Assembly (NCBI RefSeq): GCF_019175365.1
Contig: NZ_CP059572.1
Coordinates: 744,001-808,000, forward strand
Source of the DNA: Actinomadura graeca
GTDB taxonomy: Bacteria; Actinomycetota; Actinomycetes; Streptosporangiales; Streptosporangiaceae
Direction: 5' to 3'
DNA length: 64,000 bases
Below the pieces are notes generated by a model. That model had not been told where the DNA came from, made no database searches, and saw only the letters and a program-made list of their open reading frames with translations. Position numbers and translations under genes: made by a program. Positions 40,012 through 48,720 of this stretch are shown one piece after another (the stretch's first letter is position 1; each line of letters begins with the position of its first letter).

Positions 40012-40082
40012 GAGAGGGACGCCCGCCGTCCTGTAGCCGGGATCCCCCGCGGGGACGGGGACGCGCCCGCAAATCCCCACTT

Positions 40083-40098
40083 CCGTGACGTCTCACGG
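40083..40098. promoter_or_regulatory. Dyad CCGTGA-N4-TCACGG upstream of the Asp23 gene
   Basis: A perfect 6-bp inverted repeat with a 4-base spacer lies 47 bases upstream of the Asp23 gene ATG, in the divergent gap with HIT. It could be an operator; no regulator is adjacent. Confidence 0.35.
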
Positions 40099-40144
40099 CC
40101 CGCTCCGACACCATGGGTCACCTCACCGACCGCAGGGAGCGATC

Positions 40145-40888
40145 ATGACGGACCTCGACAAGGGCGGCGCCGCGACCGGCGGGGAGCCGCAAGCCGAGGC
40201 CGGCCCACAGCCGTACTTCCCCGGACCTCCCGGCCTGTCCGGGCCGCCGACGCCCTCGGGCACGCCTCTCTCGGCCCCTCCCCCGGCCTCACCGGGGCTT
40301 TCGCTGCCGGGAGTGACCCTGCCGGGCACGTCCCCCCACAGCCCGGCCACACACGGCCCGCCCACACCGGGCCCGGTCACGCACGATCCGTCCTCCCATA
40401 GTCCGTCCTCCCACACGCTCTCGCCGCCTGTCACGCCGACGCCGCACGCGCCGGTGTCGCCCGCCGTGCCGCTCCACGGGGGCGGCCCGTCCGCCGGGGA
40501 GCGGACGGCGGAGGCGCAGGCCGGCGGGGACGGGGCGCCGGTGGACGGCCGTATCACGATCGAGGACGAGGTGATCGAGAAGATCGCCACGCTGGCCGCG
40601 CTGGAGGTGCCGGGGGTCGTCGGCCTCGCCGGGCGGCCCGGGCCCGACGAGCGGCGCGGCGCCGGGGGCGTCCGGGTCCGGCTGCACGGGGACGAGGTGA
40701 CGCTCGACCTCGGCATCGCGGTCGGATACGGCAATGTGATCATGGAGGTGGCGCGGGTGGTGAAGTCCAACGTCGCGCGGGTCGCGGGGCTGATGCTCGG
40801 GATGAGGGTCGTGGCGGTCAACGTCGCGGTCGAGGACGTCCGCGTGACCGCGGAGGCCCCTCCCCTCCCGGGTACGGCCGCGCACTAG
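40145..40888 (+). CDS. Asp23/Gls24 envelope stress-type protein with Pro-rich N-terminus
   Basis: This 247-residue protein has about 130 N-terminal residues rich in Pro, Ser, Gly, Thr and His, with several HSP/HGP repeats (TSPHSPATHGPPTP). The rest is an Asp23/Gls24 domain beginning at RITIEDEVIEKIATLAALE, with VTLDLGIAVGYGNVI and the C-terminal VNVAVEDVRV. Asp23 proteins are envelope-associated and linked to alkaline or cell-wall stress in Firmicutes; the actinobacterial role is not settled. The ATG at 40145 has GGGAG upstream. Confidence 0.85.
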   Translation: MTDLDKGGAATGGEPQAEAGPQPYFPGPPGLSGPPTPSGTPLSAPPPASPGLSLPGVTLPGTSPHSPATHGPPTPGPVTHDPSSHSPSSHTLSPPVTPTPHAPVSPAVPLHGGGPSAGERTAEAQAGGDGAPVDGRITIEDEVIEKIATLAALEVPGVVGLAGRPGPDERRGAGGVRVRLHGDEVTLDLGIAVGYGNVIMEVARVVKSNVARVAGLMLGMRVVAVNVAVEDVRVTAEAPPLPGTAAH

Positions 40889-40896
40889 CCCGCGGC

Positions 40897-41505
40897 TCAG
40901 GCGGCGGCGCGGGCGTGGCAGGTCTGCACGGCCGTGCCCGCCGAGACGGTGGTGACCGTGACCCGCCGGACGAGGCGCGCCGTCACGCCCCGGAAATGGA
41001 AGGTGTGCGGCGCGCCGCCCCGGACGGCCGCCTGCTGGGACTGCGGCGCGTAGCCGCGGAGCGTGAGCTCGGCGCGGACCGCGCCGCCGGTGGCGGCGGT
41101 GATCACGACGTCGACGGCGTCCCCGGCCTCGCGGTAGAAGGCCGTCCCCCGCGGGCACCACGTGGTCTCCGTGCCGGAGCCGCCGCGGCCGGGCAGCGTG
41201 GGGCCGCCGCCGGTGCCGGGCCCCGCGCCGTCGTCCTGCGGGAGGACGGGCCCGGACGGCGCGCCGGTGGACGTGCCGCGCGGGACGTCCGCCGCGCCCG
41301 CCGGGCCGGGGGCGGCGGTCGTGCCGGAGCCCGGGAGGCCCCGCGTCCCGGCCGCGCCCGCGCCGTCACCGTCACGTCCGTCACCGTCGGCCAGCGGCAT
41401 GAGCAGCACCACGACGGCCGCCGCCACGAGCAGCAGCGCGCCGCCGTACCCGGCGACCCGGGCGAGGACCGGCCGGGGCCCGCGTCCCCGCCTCGTGGGC
41501 TTCAT
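40897..41505 (-). CDS. Hypothetical secreted or anchored protein
   Basis: This 202-residue protein is of unknown function. After a basic N-terminus comes one hydrophobic helix (about residues 17-38, AGYGGALLLVAAAVVVLLM), which may be an uncleaved signal-anchor. The linker is Gly/Thr/Pro-rich, and the C-terminal 90 residues form a compact domain with two cysteines, WCPRGTAFYRE and VQTCHARAAA, that could make a disulfide. It lies convergent to the Asp23 gene (8 bases) and downstream of thrS (48 bases) on the same strand. Confidence 0.65.
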   Translation of the reverse strand: MKPTRRGRGPRPVLARVAGYGGALLLVAAAVVVLLMPLADGDGRDGDGAGAAGTRGLPGSGTTAAPGPAGAADVPRGTSTGAPSGPVLPQDDGAGPGTGGGPTLPGRGGSGTETTWCPRGTAFYREAGDAVDVVITAATGGAVRAELTLRGYAPQSQQAAVRGGAPHTFHFRGVTARLVRRVTVTTVSAGTAVQTCHARAAA

Positions 41506-41553
41506 CCGCGTCTCCCCGGTCGTGGCACGTGGGCCGTCGAGGTTACCAGCCGG

Positions 41554-43539
41554 TCATATCTGGATGCGCGCCTCGACGGCCTTCACGATCTCCTCGACGG
41601 CCTCGTCGAGGGGGACGCCGTTCTTCTGCTCGCCGTTGCGGTACCGGAACGACACCGCGTCCTTGGCGACGTCGTCGTCGCCCGCGAGCAGCATGTACGG
41701 GACCTTCTGCTTCTGCGCGTTGCGGATCTTCTTCTGCATCCGGTCGGACGAGGCGTCCACCTCGACGCGGATCCCGCGCTCGCGCAGCCGCTCGGCGACC
41801 CTGTCCAGGTGCGGGACGTGCGCGTCGCCGATCGGGATGCCGACGGCCTGCACCGGCGCCAGCCACGGCGGCATCGCGCCCGCGTAGTGCTCCAGCAGGA
41901 CGCCGAAGAACCGCTCGATCGACCCGAACAGCGCCCGGTGGATCATGATGGGGCGCCGCCGGGTGCCGTCGGCCGCCTGGTACTCCAGGCCGAACCGCTT
42001 GGGCTGGTTGAAGTCGACCTGGATGGTGGACAGCTGCCAGGTCCGGCCGATCGCGTCCTTGGCCTGCACGGAGATCTTCGGGCCGTAGAACGCGGCGCCG
42101 CCCGGGTCGGCGACGAGGTCGAGGCCGGACTCGTCGGCGGCCTTGCGGAGCGCCCCGGTCGCCTCCTCCCAGTCGGCGGCCTCGCCGATGAACTTGGGCG
42201 AGTCGTCGCGGGTGGACAGCTCCAGGTAGAACTCGTCCAGCCCGTAGTCGCGCAGCAGGTCCAGGACGAAGGAGAGCAGGTTCTTGAGCTCGCCGCCCAT
42301 CTGCTCCTTGGTGCAGTAGATGTGCGCGTCGTCCTGGGTCATGCCGCGGACGCGGGTGAGGCCGTGCACCACGCCCGACTTCTCGAACCGGTACACCGAG
42401 CCGAACTCGAACAGCCGCAGCGGCAGCTCACGGTAGGACCGCCCGCGCGCCCGGTAGACGAGGTTGTGCATCGGGCAGTTCATCGGCTTGAGGTAGTAGT
42501 CGCCGCCGTCCACCTCCATGGGCGGGAACATGTCGTCCTTGTACCAGCCGAGGTGCCCGGAGACCTCGAACAGGTCGCCCTTGGTGATGTGGGGGGTGTT
42601 GACGAACTCGTAGCCGCCCGCCTCGTGCCGGCGCCGCGAGTAGTCCTCCATGACGCGGCGGACGACGCCGCCCTTGGGGTGGAAGACCGCGAGGCCGCTG
42701 CCGATCTCGGCGGGGAAGGAGAACAGGTCGAGCTCGGCGCCGAGCCTGCGGTGGTCGCGCTTCTCGGCCTCCTCCAGGAACCTCAGGTACTCGTCCTGCC
42801 TCTCGCGGGACTCCCAGGCGGTGCCGTAAATGCGCTGGAGCTGCGGGTTCTTCTCGCTGCCGCGCCAGTAGGCGCCGCCGGTCCGCATCAGCTTGAACGC
42901 CGGGATGACCCGGGTGGTCGGCAGGTGCGGGCCCCGGCACAGGTCCTTCCAGCGCAGTTCGCCGGACTTGGCGTCGAGGTTGTCGTAGATGGTCAGCTCG
43001 CCGCCGCCGACCTCGACGTCCGCACCGTCGGCCGCGTCCTGGACGGGCCCGGCGCCCTTGAGGCCGATGAGCTCCAGCTTGTACGGCTCGGCGGACAGCT
43101 CGGCGCGGGCCTCCTCGTCGGAGACGGGGCGCCGGGAGAACCGCTGCCCCTGCTTGACGATCTCCCGCATGCGCTTCTCGATGCGCTTGAGGTCGTCGGG
43201 GGTGAACGGCTCGGCGACGTCGAAGTCGTAGTAGAAGCCGTTCTCCACCGGCGGGCCGATCCCGAGCCTGGCGTCCGGGAACAGCTCCTGGACGGCCTGC
43301 GCCATCACGTGCGCCGCCGAGTGCCGCATGATGGCCCGGCCGTCGTCCGAGCCGATCTCCACCGGCTCCACGGCGTCGCCGTCGCGCAGCCCTCCGGCGA
43401 GGTCGCGCAGCTCGCCGTTGACCCGGGCGGCGATCACGGAGCGGCCGTCGGCCTCCAGCGCCTCCCCCGCGGTCGTGCCGGCGGGCACCACGCGCTCGCT
43501 GCCTCCGAGGGTGATGCGCAGATCGGACACGGTGGACAC
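41554..43539 (-). CDS. thrS: Threonyl-tRNA synthetase
   Basis: ThrRS charges tRNA-Thr. The 661-residue protein has a TGS domain at the N-terminus, the editing SAD domain with [14 protein letters not shown], and a class II core with [22 protein letters not shown] (zinc and substrate region) and [20 protein letters not shown]. The GTG at 43539 is chosen because GAGGAG lies five bases upstream; the frame stays open to 43602. A 162-nt region upstream holds a leader peptide gene with three Thr codons and a strong hairpin, suggesting attenuation. Confidence 0.96.
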   Translation of the reverse strand: MSTVSDLRITLGGSERVVPAGTTAGEALEADGRSVIAARVNGELRDLAGGLRDGDAVEPVEIGSDDGRAIMRHSAAHVMAQAVQELFPDARLGIGPPVENGFYYDFDVAEPFTPDDLKRIEKRMREIVKQGQRFSRRPVSDEEARAELSAEPYKLELIGLKGAGPVQDAADGADVEVGGGELTIYDNLDAKSGELRWKDLCRGPHLPTTRVIPAFKLMRTGGAYWRGSEKNPQLQRIYGTAWESRERQDEYLRFLEEAEKRDHRRLGAELDLFSFPAEIGSGLAVFHPKGGVVRRVMEDYSRRRHEAGGYEFVNTPHITKGDLFEVSGHLGWYKDDMFPPMEVDGGDYYLKPMNCPMHNLVYRARGRSYRELPLRLFEFGSVYRFEKSGVVHGLTRVRGMTQDDAHIYCTKEQMGGELKNLLSFVLDLLRDYGLDEFYLELSTRDDSPKFIGEAADWEEATGALRKAADESGLDLVADPGGAAFYGPKISVQAKDAIGRTWQLSTIQVDFNQPKRFGLEYQAADGTRRRPIMIHRALFGSIERFFGVLLEHYAGAMPPWLAPVQAVGIPIGDAHVPHLDRVAERLRERGIRVEVDASSDRMQKKIRNAQKQKVPYMLLAGDDDVAKDAVSFRYRNGEQKNGVPLDEAVEEIVKAVEARIQI

Positions 43540-43572
43540 GGGAACTCCTCGTGATGGTGGTCGGAAAGCCGT

Positions 43573-43600
43573 GAGGCCCCGGGATCGCTCCCGGGGCCTC
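43573..43600 (-). terminator. Attenuator hairpin in the thrS leader
   Basis: A perfect 11-bp stem (GAGGCCCCGGG / CCCGGGGCCTC) with a 6-base loop lies 14 bases after the leader peptide stop and 33 bases before the thrS start. It resembles an intrinsic terminator without a U-tract. On its own it could stop transcription before thrS. Confidence 0.7.
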
Positions 43601-43614
43601 AACCGCGTGCAATG

Positions 43615-43677
43615 TCAGGACATGCGGCCGTCACGCCGGGGTGGGCCCGGCGTCGTCGTCTCCGGCACGGCTCGCAT
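43615..43677 (-). CDS. Threonine-rich leader peptide of thrS
   Basis: This is a 20-residue ORF, MRAVPETTTPGPPRRDGRMS, with three consecutive ACG threonine codons at positions 7-9. Its ATG is 6 bases after a -10 box TAGAGT, so the mRNA would begin at or next to the start codon and be leaderless, which is common for actinobacterial leader peptides. The last Thr codon lies in an 8-bp stem (ACGCCGGG / CCCGGCGT, 43633-43653) that could form when the ribosome moves on. An 11-bp hairpin follows. The expected logic is that low charged tRNA-Thr stalls the ribosome at the triplet, changing downstream folding and raising thrS expression. Confidence 0.65.
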   Translation of the reverse strand: MRAVPETTTPGPPRRDGRMS

Positions 43678-43683
43678 GGTGCC

Positions 43684-43689
43684 ACTCTA
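43684..43689 (-). promoter_or_regulatory. -10 box of the thrS leader transcript
   Basis: TAGAGT on the minus strand is followed by 6 bases and then the leader ATG at 43677, placing the transcription start on the A of ATG. The -35 position is poorly conserved. Confidence 0.5.
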
Positions 43690-43717
43690 GCCGACGCCCG
43701 CGCGCACGCGCATTCCC

Positions 43718-45172
43718 TTACGCGCGGGCGGACGGCGAGGCGAGGCCGTCCATGTCCTCCAGCTCCCGGCCCTTGGTCTCCGGGACGGCGCGCTTCACGA
43801 ACAGCAGCGCGAGCACCGAGAACAGCGCGTACACGCCGTACGCGAGCCCGAGGGAGATGCCGGAGATGCCGGGGAAGGTGGTGGTGATCACCCAGTTGGC
43901 GATCCACTGCGCCGCCGCCGCGACCGCCAGCGCCGAGGCGCGGATGAAGTTGTTGAACATCTCCCCCAGCATCACCCATACGACCGGGCCCCACGTCGCG
44001 GCGAACGCGAACACGTAGAGGTTGGCGGCCACGAGCGCGACCGGCCCGGCGACGTCGCCGAGGTGCGGATCGCCGTCCACGACGGGCGCGGTGGCGAAGC
44101 AGACCGTGAGGGTGGCGAGGGTGAGCGCCATCCCGGCGGCGCCGGCGAGCAGCAGCGGCCGCCGCCCGACCCGGTCGACCAGCGCGATGGCCACCAGCGT
44201 GGACACCACGTTCACCACCGAGTTGATCACGGATGTGAGCATGGCGTCGCTCTCGCTCAGCCCGGCCGCCTGCCACAGGGAGAACGAGTAGTAGAAGATC
44301 ACGTTGATGCCCACGAACTGCTGGAACACCGACAGCAGGATGCCGATCCACACGATCGGCATCAGCCCGAACCGGGGGCCGCGCAGGTCCCTCGGCCGGA
44401 TGGGGCGGTCACCCGCGATGGACCGGACGATCTCGCCGAGCTTCGCTTCGACGTCGCCTCCCATGACCCTCGTGAGCACCTGCCGCGCCCGGGCCACTTC
44501 GTGCTTTTTGACCAGGTAGCGCGGCGACTCGGGGATCGCCTTGGCGATCACGCCGTAGGTGACGGCGGGCACGACGGTGCTCCCGAACATCCACCGCCAC
44601 GCGCCGCCGCCCCAGGGGAACGTTCCAGTCGCACCGCCGTCGGACGCGCGGGCGATGAGGTAGTCGACCACCAGTGCGGTGAAGATGCCGAGCACGATCG
44701 CCATCTGCTGGAGCGAGCCGAGGCGGCCGCGCAGTTCGGCGGGCGAGATCTCGGCGATGTAGGCGGGGGCGATGACGGAGGCCGCGCCGATCGCGCAGCC
44801 GGCGGCCACCCGGAAGAAGGTGAGGTCGGCCGCGCTGAAGGCCAGCGCCGAGCCGAGCGAGCTCACCACGAACAGCGCCGAGGCGATCTGCATGACCCGC
44901 ACCCGGCCGACGCGGTCGCTCAGCGGACCGGCGAACCAGGCCCCGACCGCGCAGCCTGGCAGCGCCGCCGAGACCACGAGGCCCAGCACGAACGAGCTGA
45001 GGTGGAACTCATCCTTGAGCGCGCCGACCGTTCCGTTGATCACCGAGGTGTCGTAGCCGAACAGGAATCCGCCGAACGCCGCGGCGCTCGCCAGCATGAC
45101 GGCGGTGGCGGCCGGGCGCGACGACTGGGGTTGCTCCGGAGAGTGACGTCGTCCGCTACTCGCTGTAGTCAT
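43718..45172 (-). CDS. Sugar porter family MFS transporter
   Basis: This 484-residue protein has 12 hydrophobic helices and the sugar-porter signatures: GGFLFGYDTSVINGTVG in helix 1, DRVGR after helix 2, PESPRYLVKK in the central loop, QQFVGINVIFYYS in helix 7, DRVGRRPLLL after helix 8, and PETKGRELED at the C-terminus. It is probably a proton-coupled sugar importer; the sugar is unknown. The ATG at 45172 is the family-like start (MTTASSGRR). It ends upstream of the thrS leader and no regulator is nearby. Confidence 0.88.
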   Translation of the reverse strand: MTTASSGRRHSPEQPQSSRPAATAVMLASAAAFGGFLFGYDTSVINGTVGALKDEFHLSSFVLGLVVSAALPGCAVGAWFAGPLSDRVGRVRVMQIASALFVVSSLGSALAFSAADLTFFRVAAGCAIGAASVIAPAYIAEISPAELRGRLGSLQQMAIVLGIFTALVVDYLIARASDGGATGTFPWGGGAWRWMFGSTVVPAVTYGVIAKAIPESPRYLVKKHEVARARQVLTRVMGGDVEAKLGEIVRSIAGDRPIRPRDLRGPRFGLMPIVWIGILLSVFQQFVGINVIFYYSFSLWQAAGLSESDAMLTSVINSVVNVVSTLVAIALVDRVGRRPLLLAGAAGMALTLATLTVCFATAPVVDGDPHLGDVAGPVALVAANLYVFAFAATWGPVVWVMLGEMFNNFIRASALAVAAAAQWIANWVITTTFPGISGISLGLAYGVYALFSVLALLFVKRAVPETKGRELEDMDGLASPSARA

Positions 45173-45258
45173 GCCTGGCAGCCTCGCAGGTAGGAGGGCC
45201 ATTTGCGAGCAGGCCACCCGGAGGGGCCGGACCCTTTACGGGCGAGGCCCGGGCACGG

Positions 45259-45891
45259 TCAGTCCCGGACGGCCACGCCGATCACGTGCGGGGAGGCCGG
45301 GTTGGGCAGCCGGCCGGGCGGGAACTCGAACCGGCGCTCGCCGCGGACGGTGAAGCCGCTGCCGGCGATGTACTCGTCCGTGCGGCGGGACACGTGGCAG
45401 CCGCCGGCGACCAGCGGCCAGGCCAGGTCGGCGTACCGCTGGAAGCGGATCTTGCGGGCCGTCCCGCCGCGGACGTGCTCGTAGTAGCGCAGCTCGCCGC
45501 CGGGCCTGAGCACGCGCCGCATCTCGGCCAGCGCGCGGACGGGGTCGCGCACCGAGCACAGCACCAGCGACGCCACGGCGACGTCGAACGACGCGTCGTC
45601 CAGGTCCAGGGACTCGGCGAGGCCCGGGCGCACCGACACCGGGACCGGCGCCCGGGCGGCCGCGGTCACGGCCATGCCGCGCAGCCGCGGCTCGGGCTCC
45701 AGCGCGATCACCTCGGTCACGGCGGCCGGGTAGTGCGGGAAGTTCGCCCCGTACCCGGCGCCCACCTCCAGCACCCGGCCGGACGCCCCGTCCAGCAGCT
45801 CGGCGCGGTGGGCGTCGCCGCCCGCCTTCACGGAGGCGGCGTCCAGGCGCGGGTAGAGCCGGGCGAAGATCGGATGCCTGAGATCGGTCAT
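45259..45891 (-). CDS. Class I SAM-dependent methyltransferase
   Basis: This 210-residue protein has the motif I glycine loop VLEVGAGYGANF, the acidic residue in VIALEPEPRLR, and motif IV FDVAVASLVLCSV. The C-terminal half shows ELRYYEHVRGGTARKI. The pattern fits methyltransferases of the UbiE/phosphatidylethanolamine N-methyltransferase-like type. The substrate cannot be assigned. The ATG at 45891 is preferred to an upstream start (45921) because it matches the usual N-terminus. Confidence 0.82.
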   Translation of the reverse strand: MTDLRHPIFARLYPRLDAASVKAGGDAHRAELLDGASGRVLEVGAGYGANFPHYPAAVTEVIALEPEPRLRGMAVTAAARAPVPVSVRPGLAESLDLDDASFDVAVASLVLCSVRDPVRALAEMRRVLRPGGELRYYEHVRGGTARKIRFQRYADLAWPLVAGGCHVSRRTDEYIAGSGFTVRGERRFEFPPGRLPNPASPHVIGVAVRD

Positions 45892-45993
45892 CCCCGCAGT
45901 GTCCGTCCCCCCGCCGGGCACCGCAAGATCATCAGTGGGCTCCGGCAGCCCGCGGCCCGGTGGCGGCGGGCCGCGGACGAGGGACGGGACGGG

Positions 45994-46482
45994 TCACCAG
46001 TCCTCGGCGGACTCGTCCGCGAGCTGGACCAGGCCGCCCGAGGCGTCGAGGTCGTAGCGCCGCATGGACGACAGCGGCGGGGAGTACACGTGGACGCTCA
46101 CCGCCGGGGCGTCGGAGGTGTTGCGGACGTCGTGCACGTAGTCGGGGCCGAACGAGCGGGCCTCGCCGGCGCCCACGTCCCGCGCCACGCGGACGCGGTG
46201 CTCGCGCAGCGTCCCGAGGGCGACCGCGAAGGCCCCGGACGAGCCGCCGTGGTCGTGGAACCCGGTCGACTGGCCGGGCAGCCAGCTGATCACCCAGACC
46301 TCGTGGTCGGCGTCCTGGTGGAGCCGCTCGTACCAGCGGCCCTCGGGGTCCAGCCGGACCCGGTGCAGCCACTGCCCGGAGTCGCGGGCGAGTTCGCGGG
46401 CGCGCTCGGCCAGCCGCGGCGGCGCGAACGGCGCGGTGGCGGGCGGCTTCGCGGGCGTGCTCGATTCGGTGATGACGGTCAT
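45994..46482 (-). CDS. Cysteine dioxygenase
   Basis: Cysteine dioxygenase oxidises L-cysteine to cysteine sulfinate. The 162-residue cupin has the conserved iron ligands in STGFHDHGGSSGAFAV and the third histidine in YVHDVRN. The length is slightly below the mammalian enzyme, as usual in bacteria. The leader upstream encodes a Cys-containing peptide, which fits a gene responding to cysteine. The ATG at 46482 follows GAGGAGCCGACCGC. Confidence 0.92.
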   Translation of the reverse strand: MTVITESSTPAKPPATAPFAPPRLAERARELARDSGQWLHRVRLDPEGRWYERLHQDADHEVWVISWLPGQSTGFHDHGGSSGAFAVALGTLREHRVRVARDVGAGEARSFGPDYVHDVRNTSDAPAVSVHVYSPPLSSMRRYDLDASGGLVQLADESAEDW

Positions 46483-46522
46483 GCGGTCGGCTCCTCGCGG
46501 TGTGGTCGGCGTCCTGGCGGGC

Positions 46523-46606
46523 TCAGCGGGACGGCCGGCGACACAGCGCGCTGGCCTGGCGGCGCAGGTCGACGTGCAGGCGCTCGTGGAGACTGGTGAA
46601 CGTCAC
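46523..46606 (-). CDS. Cysteine leader peptide upstream of cysteine dioxygenase
   Basis: This 27-residue ORF starts at GTG 46606 and contains RLHVDLRRQASALCRRP. It matches the known actinobacterial leader family in which RxHVDL...R...A..C precedes sulfur-metabolism genes; NCBI calls these putative leader peptides. The predicted transcription start coincides with the GTG (leaderless), given TTGACT-N17-CAGGCT upstream. An in-frame ATG at 46624 is less likely. The stop is 40 bases before the dioxygenase start. The single Cys codon near the end suggests response to charged tRNA-Cys. Confidence 0.78.
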   Translation of the reverse strand: MTFTSLHERLHVDLRRQASALCRRPSR

Positions 46607-46612
46607 ACCCCG

Positions 46613-46641
46613 AGCCTGACCCATATTCCCTACAAAGTCAA
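46613..46641 (-). promoter_or_regulatory. Promoter of the cysteine leader and dioxygenase
   Basis: TTGACT (46636-46641) and CAGGCT (46613-46618) are 17 bases apart on the minus strand. The -35 overlaps the dyad CAATC-CC-GATTG, which may be an operator. The start point falls on the GTG at 46606. Confidence 0.6.
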
Positions 46642-46745
46642 TCGGGATTGGTCAGAAGGTCACGGGGGCGCTGCTCATGCCTGATACCCAGGGAGCGGAT
46701 CGGATCTCCCTCCTCCGGGCCAGTCCGTTTCGGCGCCGCGCGTCC

Positions 46746-46751
46746 TAGGCT
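46746..46751 (+). promoter_or_regulatory. -10 box of the histidine kinase gene
   Basis: TAGGCT ends 9 bases before the ATG at 46761, so the transcript would be nearly leaderless. I see no ribosome-binding site. The -35 is weak. Confidence 0.4.
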
Positions 46752-46760
46752 CGCAGTCAA

Positions 46761-48014
46761 ATGAACGAACCATCGCGCTCCGAGACCGGCAGGCGGGTCA
46801 GGCTGGTGCGGGGCATCAGCGCGGCCCTCGTGCCGGGCCACGACGACCCGGCCGTCACCCTGCTGCCGCGGCGGATGCTGCTGCGGGTGCCGATCCTGCT
46901 GTTCCTGCTGGCCATGACCATCGGCTTCACCGCCGGGTCGATCGCCATCGCGACCCAGGTGTACCACGTCGACACCGGCTGGGCCTGGCCGCTCGGCATC
47001 CTGCAGGCGGCCCCGCTGGTCTTCGCGGCCCGGTGGCCGCTGGCGGCCTGGCGCGTCGCGGGGGTGGGGCTGCTGCTGACGGTCGTGGTCCGGCACGGCG
47101 TGGGCTTCATGCCGTGGCCGGTCACCGCGATCCTCGCGCTGATCGTCATCCTGTTCTTCGCGGGCGTCGGCTGCGACCGCCAGACCACCCTCGGCGTGGG
47201 CGCGGTCACCATCGTCGGGACGCTCGTGCCCGCCGTGCTGTTCGGGATGCCGGGCTGGTTCGGGATGATCCTCGCCGGCATCGTGGTGGTCGCCCTCACC
47301 TTCGGCGACGCGGTCGGGGGCCGCCACTCGGCCGTGGAGGAGCTGCGCCGGCGCGAGGAGCAGCACCGCCAGGACCTGGCCCGTCAGGCGGTGCTGGAGG
47401 AGCGCGCCCGCATCGCCCGCGAGCTGCACGACGTGGTGGCGCACCACATGTCGGTGATCGCGATGCAGGCCGAGGCCGCCCCGTACAAGATCCCGGACCT
47501 GCCGGAGGCGGCGCGGCAGACGTTCGGGGTGGTCCGCGACGCCGCCCGCGAGGCGCTCACCGAGACCCGCCGCGTGGTGGGGCTGCTGCGCTCCGACGAC
47601 GAGGGCGCCGAGCGCGCGCCGCAGCCCGGCCTCGACCGGCTGGACGACCTGGCCGCGACCGCCCGCCGCTACGGCCTGTCGGTCGCCACCGTGATCGTCG
47701 GGATGCCGCGGCCGCTGGACGCCGGTGTGGACCTGTCGGCGTTCCGCATCGTCCAGGAGTCGCTGAGCAACGCCGCCCGGTACGCGCCGGGCTCGCGCGT
47801 GCACGTGGAGATCAAGTACGGGACGGCCACGCTGACGGTCGCGGTCACCGACGACGGGGCCCGCACCACGCCGGAGGAGTCGCACGGCGGCGGCCACGGC
47901 CTGGTCGGGATGCGCGAGCGCGTGACGATGCTGGGCGGCAGCCTGTCGGCGGGCGCCCGCGACTCCGGCGGCTGGGAGGTGGTCGCCGAGCTGCCCTACG
48001 GGGACGCGGGCTGA
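46761..48014 (+). CDS. Sensor histidine kinase (HisKA_3 family)
   Basis: This 417-residue protein has about five hydrophobic helices in the N-terminal half and a cytoplasmic kinase core. The phosphoacceptor histidine lies in ARELHDVVAHHMSVIAMQAE. The ATPase region shows RIVQESLSNAARYAPGS and GGGHGLVGMRERV. It is the NarL-partner type. The stimulus is unknown; no large extracytoplasmic loop is present, so a membrane signal is likely. The response regulator lies 24 bases downstream. Confidence 0.92.
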   Translation: MNEPSRSETGRRVRLVRGISAALVPGHDDPAVTLLPRRMLLRVPILLFLLAMTIGFTAGSIAIATQVYHVDTGWAWPLGILQAAPLVFAARWPLAAWRVAGVGLLLTVVVRHGVGFMPWPVTAILALIVILFFAGVGCDRQTTLGVGAVTIVGTLVPAVLFGMPGWFGMILAGIVVVALTFGDAVGGRHSAVEELRRREEQHRQDLARQAVLEERARIARELHDVVAHHMSVIAMQAEAAPYKIPDLPEAARQTFGVVRDAAREALTETRRVVGLLRSDDEGAERAPQPGLDRLDDLAATARRYGLSVATVIVGMPRPLDAGVDLSAFRIVQESLSNAARYAPGSRVHVEIKYGTATLTVAVTDDGARTTPEESHGGGHGLVGMRERVTMLGGSLSAGARDSGGWEVVAELPYGDAG

Positions 48015-48038
48015 ACCCGGTGCCCGTAGGGTGCTGTC

Positions 48039-48713
48039 GTGACGATTCGGGTGCTGATCGCCGATGACCAGGTGATGATCCGCGACGGGCTCGCGGCGCT
48101 GCTGTCCTCCGACCCCGAGATCGAGGTGATCGGGCAGGCGGGCAACGGCCGCGAGGCGGTGACGATGGCCCGCGAGCTCGACCCGGACGTGATCGTGATG
48201 GACATCCGGATGCCGGAGATGGACGGGCTGGCCGCCACCGCCGAGCTGATCGGCGAGCCCGCCGCCGACGCCGACCCCGCGGGGACGCGGCCCAAGGTGC
48301 TGGTGCTCACCACCTTCGACCTGGACGAGTACGTCTACGAGGCGCTCGGCTCCGGCGCCAGCGGGTTCCTGCTGAAGGACGCCTCGGCCGCCGACCTGGT
48401 GAACGGCGTCCGGGTCGTGGCGGCGGGCGACGCGCTGCTGGCGCCGTCGATCACCCGGCGGCTGATCGGGGACTTCGCGCGGCGGCGGCGGCACCAGCGC
48501 CCGAGCCCGAACGCGACCGCCGGGCTGACCCCGCGCGAGCTGGACGTGCTGAGGCTGATCGCCCGGGGGCTGTCCAACGCCGAGATCGCCGGGGAGCTGG
48601 TCCTGGCCGAGCAGACGATCAAGACGCACGTCGGGCACGTGCTGACCAAGCTCGCGCTGCGCGACCGCACCCAGGCCGTCGTCTACGCCTACGAGAACGG
48701 CCTCGTCGGCTGA
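48039..48713 (+). CDS. NarL/FixJ-type response regulator
   Basis: This 224-residue protein has a receiver domain with the acidic pocket ADDQ, phosphoacceptor aspartate in VIVMDIRMPEMDG, and the conserved lysine in FLLKDASAADL. The C-terminal LuxR-type helix-turn-helix is GLSNAEIAGELVLAEQTIKT. The start is GTG at 48039. It forms a two-component pair with the kinase upstream. The regulon is not visible; the neighbouring genes are not obviously linked. Confidence 0.93.
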   Translation: MTIRVLIADDQVMIRDGLAALLSSDPEIEVIGQAGNGREAVTMARELDPDVIVMDIRMPEMDGLAATAELIGEPAADADPAGTRPKVLVLTTFDLDEYVYEALGSGASGFLLKDASAADLVNGVRVVAAGDALLAPSITRRLIGDFARRRRHQRPSPNATAGLTPRELDVLRLIARGLSNAEIAGELVLAEQTIKTHVGHVLTKLALRDRTQAVVYAYENGLVG

Positions 48714-48720
48714 TCCGGCG

